Shown here: positions 23,080-31,579 of the stretch, piece after piece
How positions within the stretch are numbered: the first letter of the stretch is position 1
Layout: every line of letters begins with the position of its first letter
Assembly (NCBI GenBank): GCA_021770785.1
Contig: JAETQH010000045.1
Location: 1-36,751 of the forward strand
Length of the DNA: 36,751 nt
DNA from: Lachnospiraceae bacterium
GTDB lineage: Bacteria; Bacillota; Clostridia; Lachnospirales; Lachnospiraceae
Direction of reading: 5' to 3'
Translations under genes and position numbers: made by a program
The notes under the pieces: generated by a model
The model's database searches: none
Seen by the model: only the letters and a program-made list of their open reading frames with translations
What the model was told of the DNA's origin: nothing

Positions 23080-24681
23080 TTACTTTTCAAGAATTGCCAT
23101 TCTTGCATAATCCACACTGCCCGACGACATGCTGAACTCATCCAGTCCATATTCCAGCAATGTGGGAATGGCACGGATATCGCCCGCCATTTCTCCGCAC
23201 ATGCCCACCTTGATATGCTCCCTATGTCCCGCCTGAATAATGTGTTTGATGGCACGCAGCACTGCCGGATGAAAGGAATCGTACCGGGAAGCAATCTTTT
23301 TATTTCCCCTGTCTACTGCCAGAAGATACTGTGTCAGGTCATTCGTTCCGATACTGAAGAAATCCGCTTCTTTTGCAAACTCTTCGGCGAGAAGGACGCT
23401 GGCCGGCGTCTCCATCATCATTCCCACTTCTATCTTCTTGTCAAATGTAATTTTTTCTTCCCGAAGCTGTACCTTGCATTCCTCCACTAAGGCTTTTGCC
23501 TCTTTCATTTCCTCTAAGGAAATCATCATCGGAAACATAATTCTGATATGTCCAAAGGCGCTTGCCCGCAGGATAGCCCGAAGCTGTGTCCGAAACATCT
23601 CTGGCATATCTAAGGAAATACGGATGGCCCTCCAGCCTAAAAACGGATTTTCTTCCGGTTCAAACTCATAGTATGGAAGCTTTTTATCTCCTCCGATATC
23701 TAAGGTTCGGATTGTCACTTCCTTCGGACACAGCTCTGCCGCTTCTTTATAGACCTTAAACTGCTCTTCCTCTGTGGGGAAATGATTTCCTTCCATATAG
23801 AGAAATTCTGTGCGGAACAGTCCGACGCCGTCAATATTTTTATCTAATGCCTGCTTAATCTCTTCCGTATTTCCCACATTCACACACAGATAAATACGTT
23901 TTCCGTCGGCAGTCACCGGATCTGTCTGGCGGTAGCTCTTTATCTTTTCTAATTCTTCTTCCTGCTCTCTTTGCTTTGTGCCGTAGGTTTCCCTGATTTC
24001 CGGTTCCGGCTTTACATAGATTTCTCCTGTCTGGGCATCCATACAGATTTCATCTCCGGCTTCCACCTCATCTAAGATTCCTGCAACACCGGTCAATGCC
24101 GGAATACCGTAATTTTTTGCCATAATGGATACATGGCTGGTGACGCCGCCCTCCTGGGTAATGATGCCCTTCACTATCTCCGGGTTCATCTTCACCGTAT
24201 CGGAGGGGTATAAATCTCTGGCAATCACAATGACAGGCTCAAAGATGGCGGAAAGGTCCTGTAACTCTGCGTTTTTGCATTTGAGCAGAAACCGTTTCCC
24301 GATGTCCTGCACATCCGCAGCACGTTCTCTCATGTATTCATCATCCATCTGACGGAAAATCTCGGCAATCTCTTCTACCGCCTCCGTAATTGCCACCTGG
24401 ACATTCTTTTTTTCGTCGCGGATTTTCCCCTCTACTGCATCCTGTAGCGTAAAATCATCTGCGATTTCCATATGTGCCGCAAAAATCGGATTCTCTTCGG
24501 ACAAAGCCTCTAAATCCTTTAAAACCGCGGCCTTTACCCCCTGAAATGCCGCAATTTCCGTATGTACCTGCTGCTCACTGATGGTATAGTTGTCCGGTGA
24601 CAAATCCACCTCGCTGTACACATACGCCGGAGCGATGGCGATTCCCCGGGAGGCCGTTTTCTCCACAGTCAGTTTTCTCAT
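23080..24681 (-). CDS. ptsI: phosphoenolpyruvate-protein phosphotransferase (PTS enzyme I)
   Basis: 533 residues. EI takes phosphate from PEP onto a histidine and passes it to HPr. The active site is GGVTSHVSIMA with H183 (about six residues earlier than usual numbering); the PEP site shows FRTEFLYM, FFSIGTNDLTQY and KVGMCGEMAGD with the conserved cysteine. Most EIs have 570-575 residues; here the C-terminus stops at SVDYARMAILEK, some 35 residues short, so the last helices are reduced, but the catalytic core is complete. It lies 25 bp after ptsH and ends the operon. It may be the cell's general EI or one dedicated to this sugar; the window cannot tell. Confidence 0.94.
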   Translation of the reverse strand: MRKLTVEKTASRGIAIAPAYVYSEVDLSPDNYTISEQQVHTEIAAFQGVKAAVLKDLEALSEENPIFAAHMEIADDFTLQDAVEGKIRDEKKNVQVAITEAVEEIAEIFRQMDDEYMRERAADVQDIGKRFLLKCKNAELQDLSAIFEPVIVIARDLYPSDTVKMNPEIVKGIITQEGGVTSHVSIMAKNYGIPALTGVAGILDEVEAGDEICMDAQTGEIYVKPEPEIRETYGTKQREQEEELEKIKSYRQTDPVTADGKRIYLCVNVGNTEEIKQALDKNIDGVGLFRTEFLYMEGNHFPTEEEQFKVYKEAAELCPKEVTIRTLDIGGDKKLPYYEFEPEENPFLGWRAIRISLDMPEMFRTQLRAILRASAFGHIRIMFPMMISLEEMKEAKALVEECKVQLREEKITFDKKIEVGMMMETPASVLLAEEFAKEADFFSIGTNDLTQYLLAVDRGNKKIASRYDSFHPAVLRAIKHIIQAGHREHIKVGMCGEMAGDIRAIPTLLEYGLDEFSMSSGSVDYARMAILEK

Positions 24682-24706
24682 ACCTTCACCTCATTCTATC
24701 CTTTTC

Positions 24707-24970
24707 CTATTCACCTAATCCGCTTTGAATCAGTTCCGTCAATTCCTCTAAATCTTTTTCTTCCGTCGATCCGTCACAAACCAGTTCAATTTCTGTACCA
24801 CACTTAATGGCTGCTGCCATTAAGTTCAGAATGCTCTTCACTAAAACTGTTTTTTCTCCCACACGGATGGTAACCTCTGATTCACATTTAGAAGCTGCCT
24901 TTGCTAAAATTCCTGCCGGTCTTGCATGAATACCGGAGGGGTTTGTGATTGTTAATTTTGTTGATACCAT
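24707..24970 (-). CDS. ptsH: phosphocarrier protein HPr
   Basis: 87 residues, normal length. H15 in SGIHARPAG accepts phosphate from EI and passes it to EIIA. S46 in VKSILNLMAAAIKCG is the site used by HPr kinase in Bacillota for CcpA-mediated repression. Residues after S46 (LNLMAA rather than the usual MGVMSL) differ from standard HPr, so regulation or partner choice may be altered. AAGGAGG precedes the ATG. It sits 48 bp after the dehydrogenase gene and directly before ptsI, in a sugar operon. Confidence 0.95.
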   Translation of the reverse strand: MVSTKLTITNPSGIHARPAGILAKAASKCESEVTIRVGEKTVLVKSILNLMAAAIKCGTEIELVCDGSTEEKDLEELTELIQSGLGE

Positions 24971-25018
24971 AAATAAATCCTCCTTAATTTTACACTGTTT
25001 TTCTTCCCTCAGGCAGTT

Positions 25019-26290
25019 TCATTCATTGAAATCTACTCCAAAATGGTCAAACAAAATCTTCTCTGCCTCCGCATTCCACATGCCGCGGTTTTTCTTGCAG
25101 GCTGCATCTAATTTTGCAAACAGCGGATCTGTTTTGCCAAGCTCTTCAAAATCGTCAATGGCAGTGAGGGGCATATCAAACTGGGTATAGGTTAATTTCT
25201 TGCCTCCCGGAATTTTCGGCAGATTTAAGGTTGCCTCTGCGATACTGTCAATTCCACCCACATGGGTCACCATAACTGCCGGCTCGATTTTTCCTGCTGC
25301 TGCTAAGTTATTTGCTTCTATCAGGTCATCATTGTTGCCTCCGGTGGTACCTAAAATATGAGAACTGGTATAATGTGCATTATAAAGGTTAATCTCTGCC
25401 TTAAACTGATTGTCGGTAGGTCCTGCAAAGAAATTCATGCAGCCGTCGAATGCGAGAAGTCTGTCTCCCATTTCAGCCACCTGGCGGTTCGGAACATAGA
25501 CAAACACGTCATCATACCCGTGTCCCTCGGTCAGCGCCATCAGTTCTTCCTCCGGATTTTCCATGGCAAGGGTATTCACATAATGAAGCTCCACACCCTT
25601 CTCCTTTGCCTGTTCGATGGTAATCATTTCCTTCGCCCTTGCGATACGGTCATCACTGATATCGGTCACTACGATTCTCTTCGGACGGTTCTCAAACTGG
25701 ATACCGTAGCTTACCGCCCCAAGACCCATAGGACCGCAGCCGCCGAGAATAAGGATATTGCCGCCCTCCTTTGTCCCCATGGCATGTTCATAATTCCGTT
25801 TATTGGTGTGGTAGTTTGCATGATAACCTCCGATAATACAGCTCATGGGCTCTCCAAGGGAAGCCTCAAAAAAGCTCTCTCCCTCATAATTCATCAGGCA
25901 GCCCAGCTCCATGACCTCATGGGGGATAACGCAGTAAGTACATGCTCCTCCGAAATATTCATAGGAATATCCCGGAGACGCCAGGCTTCCCTTATAATTC
26001 AGTGCCGGCTGCTGGGCAAATTTCTGTCCCGGATGAAACTGATCCTGCCATTTTGCTCCTACCTTTACAATCACACCTGCAAATTCATGACCGATAATAA
26101 TCGGGTTGGTATCAATATTCTGGGGCGCTCTCTTATGCTTTTTGCCCTGCTCTACCAGCTTATAGGTAGACATGCAGATACTGTCGCTCATGACCTTTAC
26201 CAGAATTTCATCATCTTTAATCTCCGGAAGTTCAAACTCCTCTAATCTCAAATCTCTTGTTCCATACATTCTGACTGCCTTTGTTTTCAT
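25019..26290 (-). CDS. zinc-dependent dehydrogenase, L-sorbose-1-phosphate reductase-like
   Basis: 423 residues, a medium-chain dehydrogenase. The opening AVRMYGTRDLRLEEFELP with SDSICMSTYKLVEQGKKHKR resembles SorE and E. coli YggP rather than ordinary alcohol dehydrogenases. GHEFAGVIVKVG carries zinc ligands, and the Rossmann glycine motif is GGCGPMGLGAVSYG. In this operon it takes the place of the missing MtlD: it would interconvert a hexitol phosphate and a ketose phosphate. Whether the ketose is a 6-phosphate or a 1-phosphate is not visible. The gene lies 53 bp after the kinase gene. Confidence 0.8.
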   Translation of the reverse strand: MKTKAVRMYGTRDLRLEEFELPEIKDDEILVKVMSDSICMSTYKLVEQGKKHKRAPQNIDTNPIIIGHEFAGVIVKVGAKWQDQFHPGQKFAQQPALNYKGSLASPGYSYEYFGGACTYCVIPHEVMELGCLMNYEGESFFEASLGEPMSCIIGGYHANYHTNKRNYEHAMGTKEGGNILILGGCGPMGLGAVSYGIQFENRPKRIVVTDISDDRIARAKEMITIEQAKEKGVELHYVNTLAMENPEEELMALTEGHGYDDVFVYVPNRQVAEMGDRLLAFDGCMNFFAGPTDNQFKAEINLYNAHYTSSHILGTTGGNNDDLIEANNLAAAGKIEPAVMVTHVGGIDSIAEATLNLPKIPGGKKLTYTQFDMPLTAIDDFEELGKTDPLFAKLDAACKKNRGMWNAEAEKILFDHFGVDFNE

Positions 26291-26343
26291 TTTTTATTCC
26301 ATCCTTTCTTCTTTCCGGACACATATGCCCTTTTCTTTTTATT

Positions 26344-27273
26344 TTAAATTTCTTCCACTGTAACCTGTTTCATCAACGTATCCACCAGTTCTCTTGAAGG
26401 CGGCTTCGTTCCGATTGTGGTAACTGCTCCGGCGGAAACTGCCATACAAAGCTTTACGGTTTCCTCTGCCGACAGCCCTTTATCCCAGGCATAGGAGAGA
26501 CCTGCCACCATGGCGTCCCCCGCTCCTACGGTGGAATGGGCTTTCACATTCAATCCCTGACATTTTACCTTAAAGCCGTTCTCTAAAAAGATTGCACCGG
26601 ATTTTCCCATGGAAACCACCACTTTTTCCATCCCTTTTTCTGCAAGTTTTTCTGCAATCTGCAGGATTTCCTGCTCCGATGCTACATAATCAAGTCCGGC
26701 ATACTGCTCTAACTCCACACGGTTCGGTTTGATAATGTCCGGTACTGCCTCTAACGCCTTTGTAAAAAGCTCTCCGTCCGCATCTAAAAGCACCTTTGCG
26801 CCTTTTGCGTGAACCATCTCAATGATCTGGCGGTAAATTCCTTTCTCCACTCCCTTCGGAACGCTTCCCGCAAGCACGAAGAGTGTATCCTCTTTTGCAT
26901 AGCCCTCTAATTTCTTTAAAAGCCGGTGCAAATCCTCTTCCTTAATCTCCGGTCCCGGCTCATTTAATTCCGTAAGAGAACCGGTACTCTCATAGACTTT
27001 TGTGTTAGTTCTCGTCTCTCCTTCCACCTCCACAAAATCACTTTTTATCTGCCATTCATTCATGACATTCTGAATAATTTTTCCGGTATTTCCTGCAATA
27101 AATCCGGTTACAATACTCTCGCCTCCCAGCTCGCTAATCGTCTTTGATACGTTGATACCCTTTCCGCCTGCATCCATCTCCACATGGGAAATGCGGTTCA
27201 GTCCGCCATATTCCAGCCTCTCAATATCAACGGTTTTATCAATGGCAGGGTTCATTGTTACAGTTACAATCAT
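26344..27273 (-). CDS. fruK: PfkB-family kinase, 1-phosphofructokinase type
   Basis: 309 residues from the ATG at 27273, which overlaps the mtlF stop by one base (TGATG), with AAAGGAGG 9 bp upstream. The N-terminus VTMNPAIDKTVDIE, the sugar site DAGGKGINVSKTISELGG and the C-terminal STVGAGDAMVAGL (catalytic aspartate in GAGD) define the FruK/LacC branch of PfkB kinases. It should phosphorylate a ketose monophosphate to the bisphosphate, linking the hexitol route to glycolysis. Fructose-1-P, fructose-6-P and tagatose-6-P are all possible substrates within this branch, so the symbol is provisional. Confidence 0.82.
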   Translation of the reverse strand: MIVTVTMNPAIDKTVDIERLEYGGLNRISHVEMDAGGKGINVSKTISELGGESIVTGFIAGNTGKIIQNVMNEWQIKSDFVEVEGETRTNTKVYESTGSLTELNEPGPEIKEEDLHRLLKKLEGYAKEDTLFVLAGSVPKGVEKGIYRQIIEMVHAKGAKVLLDADGELFTKALEAVPDIIKPNRVELEQYAGLDYVASEQEILQIAEKLAEKGMEKVVVSMGKSGAIFLENGFKVKCQGLNVKAHSTVGAGDAMVAGLSYAWDKGLSAEETVKLCMAVSAGAVTTIGTKPPSRELVDTLMKQVTVEEI

Positions 27274-27737
27274 CACTCCATTCCTCCTTTTAATATCTCA
27301 TATACTTCGGCTGCGTTTCCCGAGATAAGGCGTTCCATGGCACCATCTTCTAATGCCAGTTCTGCAATCACCGATAAAATCTGTAAATGCTCTTCCCCCA
27401 CACCGGCAATTCCCACTACAATTTTTACCGTCTCTCCGTCCCAGTCCGTTCCCTCCGGAAATGTCATGACGGCGATACCCGATGCCTTTATCTCTTTTTT
27501 GGCTTCTTCCACTCCATGAGGCAATGCCAGTTCATTTCCCATATAAGTGGAAAAGCTCTCCTCTCTTTTCACCATGGCATCTACATAGGACTGGTTCACA
27601 TATCCGGTGTCCACCAACATCTGTCCCACCGCACGGATGACATTTTCCTTCGTGTCGGCGTCACACCCCACCTTTACATTTCCGGGATACAGAAGTTCTA
27701 ACTTTTCTTCCTTTTTTGCTTTTTTTGAAAATAACAT
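27273..27737 (-). CDS. mtlF: mannitol-type PTS EIIA component
   Basis: 154 residues. EIIA carries phosphate from HPr to EIIB. The active histidine is H74 in ELALPHGVEEAK, within the fructose/mannitol EIIA family (VDAMVKREESFSTYMGNEL before it). The short basic N-terminal extension (LFSKKAKKEEK) is unusual. AAGGAGG precedes the ATG. It is the first gene after its own promoter (27787-27816) and candidate activator site, followed by the kinase, dehydrogenase, HPr and EI genes. Confidence 0.9.
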   Translation of the reverse strand: MLFSKKAKKEEKLELLYPGNVKVGCDADTKENVIRAVGQMLVDTGYVNQSYVDAMVKREESFSTYMGNELALPHGVEEAKKEIKASGIAVMTFPEGTDWDGETVKIVVGIAGVGEEHLQILSVIAELALEDGAMERLISGNAAEVYEILKGGME

Positions 27738-27786
27738 AAAAACCCTCCTTCATCTTTTTCATTTGCTCTTTTGTTTTTCTATGTTT

Positions 27787-27816
27787 ATTATAAGTTAGCT
27801 TTCCGCCTGTTTTCAA
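27787..27816 (-). promoter_or_regulatory. promoter of the mtlF-fruK-dehydrogenase-ptsHI operon
   Basis: TTGAAA (27811-27816), 18-bp spacer, TATAAT (27787-27792) on the minus strand. The -35 lies in a TTTCAATTGAAA palindrome. It has the same -35, spacer length and -10 as the mtlA1 promoter at 33062-33091. Confidence 0.7.
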
Positions 27817-27832
27817 TTGAAAGAAAATGGGC

Positions 27833-27857
27833 TTTGACATCATGGAATAGTGCCAAA
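27833..27857 (-). promoter_or_regulatory. candidate MtlR activator site upstream of mtlF
   Basis: Minus strand TTTGGCA-N11-TGTCAAA, ending 16 bp before the -35. The same site with the same distance occurs at 33108-33132. The half-sites resemble what I recall of the Bacillus MtlR operator (TTGNCACA...TGTGNCAA), with a longer spacer. Its right end overlaps the terminator of mtlR. Confidence 0.6.
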
Positions 27858-27890
27858 ACAAAAGAACCATCCTAATCAAAGAATGGTTCT
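27854..27890 (-). terminator. terminator after mtlR
   Basis: Minus-strand stem AGAACCATTC / GGATGGTTCT (27863-27872 with 27881-27890, one G-U pair), 8-nt loop, then TTTGTTTTGG. It ends the mtlA-mtlR transcript about 25 bp after the mtlR stop and separates it from the mtlF unit. Confidence 0.75.
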
Positions 27891-27915
27891 CCTTTATCAC
27901 AATAATTCTGTTTTT

Positions 27916-30006
27916 CTATTGCATCTGACTGATACATTTATTGAAATATTTCCTGAGCTGTTTAGAAAGCTCCTCCTCTATTTTCGGCTTATCTCCTCCT
28001 GTAATGGTCAGCAGAAAATCATAATCCTCTATCAGCGAGCTGCTGATATATCCTAAGATATCACTGTTGATACGGATATTTTCATCCACCGGCAAAAGCA
28101 TCACTAACACCACGCTGATTCCTTTAAAATAAGGGTCCTTAAATGCCTTGCCATCCTTCGTCAGGCACACGCTGAAGCTTGGCCGCATCACACCTTTCGT
28201 CCTGGTATGCAGCAGGGCAAATCCAAATTCTGCGAAAACCTGGCTTGCAATTTTTTCTCTCTCCTCAATATCCGCCTGTATCATTGCCTGACGGTCCCCA
28301 TAAGGAGACATTTTCCTTGCAATCGCCTCCACCAGCTCCCCGAAGGTCACATCATTGCTCACCTTAAAAACCTCAAGATAACGTATGATGGTCTTAATCT
28401 GCATGGCTAACAGGTTAATCTGTTCTAATTCCGTAGAAAACAAAGTCTCCTCCTGTTCTTTTCTTGGCAGACGCTCGTAATAATATAGTTTTTGTCCGAT
28501 TTTATCAATGTCCTCATCATTCAGCAGCGGATTTACCCAGAGAATATCCGCATCCACATTTTTCATGGAAATGCTGCTGATAAAGAAATCTGTTTTACTG
28601 ATGATATAAGGGGTAATGTCATTTTTTCCATAGGTTTCCATCCAAAGCCTGTCTTTAAACATCTTATCCAGCTTTGAGAGCATGAGCCGTGAAATTCCGA
28701 TACCGCTGGCGCATACAATTCCTACCCTGACCCGCCTTAAGTTCTCCTGTTTTCCCTCCATGCGCACCATGGCAGCCCCAAAGTGTACTGCCAGAAAGCC
28801 TGTCTCCTCCTCAGGGACCGGCCTTTGCACCCACTTTTCCAACACCCGGGCAACATTTTTACTCTTTTCAAAGATATCCGGATAAGAGCTCTTTATTTCC
28901 TCTAACACAGGATTGGCAATTTTCATGTCATAGATCAGCCGGATCAATGTGGGCTGCAAATGTGCTAACAATCCCTGAATAAATTCATTATCCTGCTTTA
29001 ACACGAACGCTGCCTCCTTATCGTAGGCATCAATCATCTCATTCATCATCTCCAATAGTTCCTGACGCTCTATTTCCACCGTTTTTGCGCCGTCCCATTC
29101 GATTCCCTGATGCTTTGCCCCCTTAATGTGAAGACAGATATATGCCTTTTCGATTTCAGGAATAGAAATAGCAAACTCTTCTTCTAATCTGGCAACGATT
29201 TCCTCCGCCAGAAGAAAATCCTCATCTTTTTCCATCCGTTGAAGAAGTTCTTCCTTCGTCTCTATAATTTCATTTTTCAAAATGCGGTTGATGGCAATGG
29301 TGATATGAAGCACAAGTCCTACATAGGAGCTTTCTGTCAATGATAAAATCTTCCTGTTATTCATGCCTGAAATACATTTCGTTACTTTTTTCAGCACATC
29401 TTCCTTGAAAATCCAGGAAATGGAGTGATAGGAAATTTCTTCCGGCTTCTCGCTTTCTGATATATCGTAGGCCTCTCGCAAGGTGCGGGTATCAATATTT
29501 TCCTCAATAAAAACCCGTATTGCCTTTCGGTAGTTTTCCTCCGAACCGCTGATCATGGTCCCGCTTCCCGGTTTTCTTGTCACCTTTAACCCATGTTCCT
29601 CCAGCCAGCCCTCCACGGATTCCAAATCGCTGCTGACGGTGGCCTCGCTTACTTGAAATAAGTCGGCATAATAAAAAAGTTTCTTTAATCCCTTATCCTT
29701 TAAAATCTCCAAAAGCAGGCGTTTTCTCCTGTCCTCCCTGTCACTGACATCATAATCGTCGGACCTGCAAAGCTCCTGCTGCAATTTCTTTTTCTGCTCT
29801 GTATCGCCGGAAAGCCAGACTCCTTTTCCCGTCCGGCTCTCAAAGGAAATCCCGTACGCATCCAGCTCATTCCCGAGATATTCTAATTCCCTTTGAACGG
29901 TTCTCTTACTCACTCCCACCCGCTCCGCTAACTCCTGAACAGACATGGTGGTATCTTTTTCCAATAAAATCAGCAAAACTTTCCGCAGCCGGGGTGTCAA
30001 ATTCAT
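27916..30006 (-). CDS. mtlR: MtlR/BglG-type transcriptional activator with PTS domains
   Basis: 696 residues. Domains in order: HTH_11 (about 5-60, VQELAERVGVSKRTVQREL), a second Mga-like helix-turn-helix (about 105-135, FQVSEATVSSDL), PRD1 (about 200-300, with H234 and H293), PRD2 (about 310-415, with H349 and H408), a GatB-like EIIB domain with C432 (VCASGIGISR), and a mannitol-type EIIA domain with H600 (FALLHTRTKG). Phosphorylation of these residues by HPr and the EII proteins tunes activity in the family. It starts in an ATGA overlap with the second EIICB gene (30003-30006). It is the likely activator of the twin sites at 27833 and 33108. Confidence 0.9.
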   Translation of the reverse strand: MNLTPRLRKVLLILLEKDTTMSVQELAERVGVSKRTVQRELEYLGNELDAYGISFESRTGKGVWLSGDTEQKKKLQQELCRSDDYDVSDREDRRKRLLLEILKDKGLKKLFYYADLFQVSEATVSSDLESVEGWLEEHGLKVTRKPGSGTMISGSEENYRKAIRVFIEENIDTRTLREAYDISESEKPEEISYHSISWIFKEDVLKKVTKCISGMNNRKILSLTESSYVGLVLHITIAINRILKNEIIETKEELLQRMEKDEDFLLAEEIVARLEEEFAISIPEIEKAYICLHIKGAKHQGIEWDGAKTVEIERQELLEMMNEMIDAYDKEAAFVLKQDNEFIQGLLAHLQPTLIRLIYDMKIANPVLEEIKSSYPDIFEKSKNVARVLEKWVQRPVPEEETGFLAVHFGAAMVRMEGKQENLRRVRVGIVCASGIGISRLMLSKLDKMFKDRLWMETYGKNDITPYIISKTDFFISSISMKNVDADILWVNPLLNDEDIDKIGQKLYYYERLPRKEQEETLFSTELEQINLLAMQIKTIIRYLEVFKVSNDVTFGELVEAIARKMSPYGDRQAMIQADIEEREKIASQVFAEFGFALLHTRTKGVMRPSFSVCLTKDGKAFKDPYFKGISVVLVMLLPVDENIRINSDILGYISSSLIEDYDFLLTITGGDKPKIEEELSKQLRKYFNKCISQMQ

Positions 30007-31424
30007 CTGCTCTCCTCCCCTCTCTTTTTCACTTCTTCTGCTATCCTGTCAAGCTCTTCGGAACTGACTAAGCTTTCGATTTCAAAAATTTCTATTTCTT
30101 TCATCTCCCGGGGCAGAAATTTCCGAAAGCTGCTCTGACAGACTGCCAGATCAATATCCCCCGGAATCCGGTCTGCTGCATAAGCCGACACCTCTACTCC
30201 TCCGATGCTCAGCGCCTCTAATTTTCTCCGCAGCAGCGCCGCCCCCATGGCGCTTGAACCCACACCCGCATCACAAATAATTCCAATTTTATGTATCATT
30301 TCTTTTTTCCTTTCTCCTTGCGGCGGCAGCTTCTCCGGCTTTCTCTCCTCTATCTCTTCTCCTGGCTTTTTCTCCTCCGTTGCCCTCTCCTCCTTATTTC
30401 TTCGCTTGATACACAGAATACCAAAAGCACAGAGGAACGAGACTGCCGCAGAAACCGTAACTCCTAACAGTACTCCGGGATAATCTCCCGGCTCACACAT
30501 CAAAAGCAGCGTGAGGATACTGCCCGGTGAGATTGCCGTCACTGCCTCTGTGCCCCACAGGGAAAAACAGAGATTTCCGGCTGTCCCTCCCGCTATCACT
30601 GCGGGTAAAAGCCATAAATTCGCCAGAACCTCCGGAAAATAAATTTCATGAATTCCTCCGATAAACTCTGCGAAAATTCCGGAAGCATATTCTTTTCGCT
30701 TCGCTTTTCCGGTAATAAATAGCGCCAGCAAAATTCCCAGTCCCGGTCCCGGATTCGTTTCCAGAAAAAATAGAACGGAACCTCCCGAAATCTCCACCTG
30801 CTGCATTCCCAGGGGAACCAGAATCCCGTAATGGAGACTGTTGTTCAAAAAGAACACCTTACATATCTCAATGACCGGGCTCATCAGAAAAATCAGGTTA
30901 TGATTCGCCAGATATTCCATCCCTCCCAAAAGCACTTCCACCATCCCTCTGACAATGGAAGCTAAAATAAAACAGGAAAATCCTGCCAGAACACCCCCCG
31001 CCGCCGCCACGAAAAGGTTGCGGAGCAGCATTTCAATTCCAAGGTTCCGGCGGCGAAGGCCCGGTTCTAAAATGCGTTTCCACAAAAAGCCGCAACAGGG
31101 ACCTAGCAGCATTGCCCCCAAAAGTCCCACCTGAGGATCTGCCACTAAAAGCCCCGCTTCCGCCATCACTGCTATCACTCCGCCTGTCTTTCTTCCGTCC
31201 GGCTGCTCCTTCGTCTCCTGCACCCGGTTTCCCGTGACATATGCCACCAGAATCGGCAGTACATAACTGTAAACAAACAAAGAAATAGCATAAATATCTT
31301 CATTGGGTATCCAGCCCCTCTCCCCAAAGAGAACAGACAAGATACCAATGAAGATAAATATGCCAATGAAATCCATCATCACCCTGCTGTAAAATTTTCC
31401 AAACCAATGTAAGTATTTTTTCAT
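30003..31424 (-). CDS. second mannitol-family PTS EIICB, diverged
   Basis: About 473 residues from the ATG at 31424 (GGGAG 7 bp upstream; an in-frame TTG at 31430 is less likely). About eight hydrophobic segments form EIIC, with the family signatures LFFLETNPGPGLG and GGIHEIYFPEVLANL. A charged linker (KRRNKEERATEEKKPGEE) leads to EIIB with its phosphocysteine in IICDAGVGSSAMG. It is clearly related to the first EIICB (31580-32977) but far from identical: NNSLHYGILVPLG replaces NNAINHGILSPMG, and the EIIB surface differs. It may transport another polyol or modulate the first. It has its own promoter at 31460-31489 and overlaps mtlR. Confidence 0.85.
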   Translation of the reverse strand: MKKYLHWFGKFYSRVMMDFIGIFIFIGILSVLFGERGWIPNEDIYAISLFVYSYVLPILVAYVTGNRVQETKEQPDGRKTGGVIAVMAEAGLLVADPQVGLLGAMLLGPCCGFLWKRILEPGLRRRNLGIEMLLRNLFVAAAGGVLAGFSCFILASIVRGMVEVLLGGMEYLANHNLIFLMSPVIEICKVFFLNNSLHYGILVPLGMQQVEISGGSVLFFLETNPGPGLGILLALFITGKAKRKEYASGIFAEFIGGIHEIYFPEVLANLWLLPAVIAGGTAGNLCFSLWGTEAVTAISPGSILTLLLMCEPGDYPGVLLGVTVSAAVSFLCAFGILCIKRRNKEERATEEKKPGEEIEERKPEKLPPQGERKKEMIHKIGIICDAGVGSSAMGAALLRRKLEALSIGGVEVSAYAADRIPGDIDLAVCQSSFRKFLPREMKEIEIFEIESLVSSEELDRIAEEVKKRGEESR

Positions 31425-31459
31425 TTGCAATCTCCCTGTAAACGGAAAAACTTACATTG

Positions 31460-31489
31460 ATTATAGCATATCCGTATCAGACTTTCCAA
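31460..31489 (-). promoter_or_regulatory. promoter before the second EIICB gene
   Basis: TTGGAA (31484-31489), 18-bp spacer, TATAAT (31460-31465) with an extended TGC just before the -10. No TTTGGCA-N11-TGNCAAA site lies at the expected place, so this promoter may keep mtlA2-mtlR at a basal level. The gap also holds a TTTTTCACAC direct repeat (31503-31512 and 31569-31578). Confidence 0.6.
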
Positions 31490-31579
31490 TATGCCGGATG
31501 ACCTTTTTCACACTTATTTGGGGCTTATGCTGTCATGGTGCCAGACATCGCCTCTATGCTGCCATAAATTTTTCACACG

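Noticed and set aside
25358..26245. Plus-strand open frame of 295 codons opposite the Zn dehydrogenase
   Set aside because: The minus-strand gene has clear dehydrogenase motifs; the long antisense frame reflects its codon bias and has no credible start or domain.
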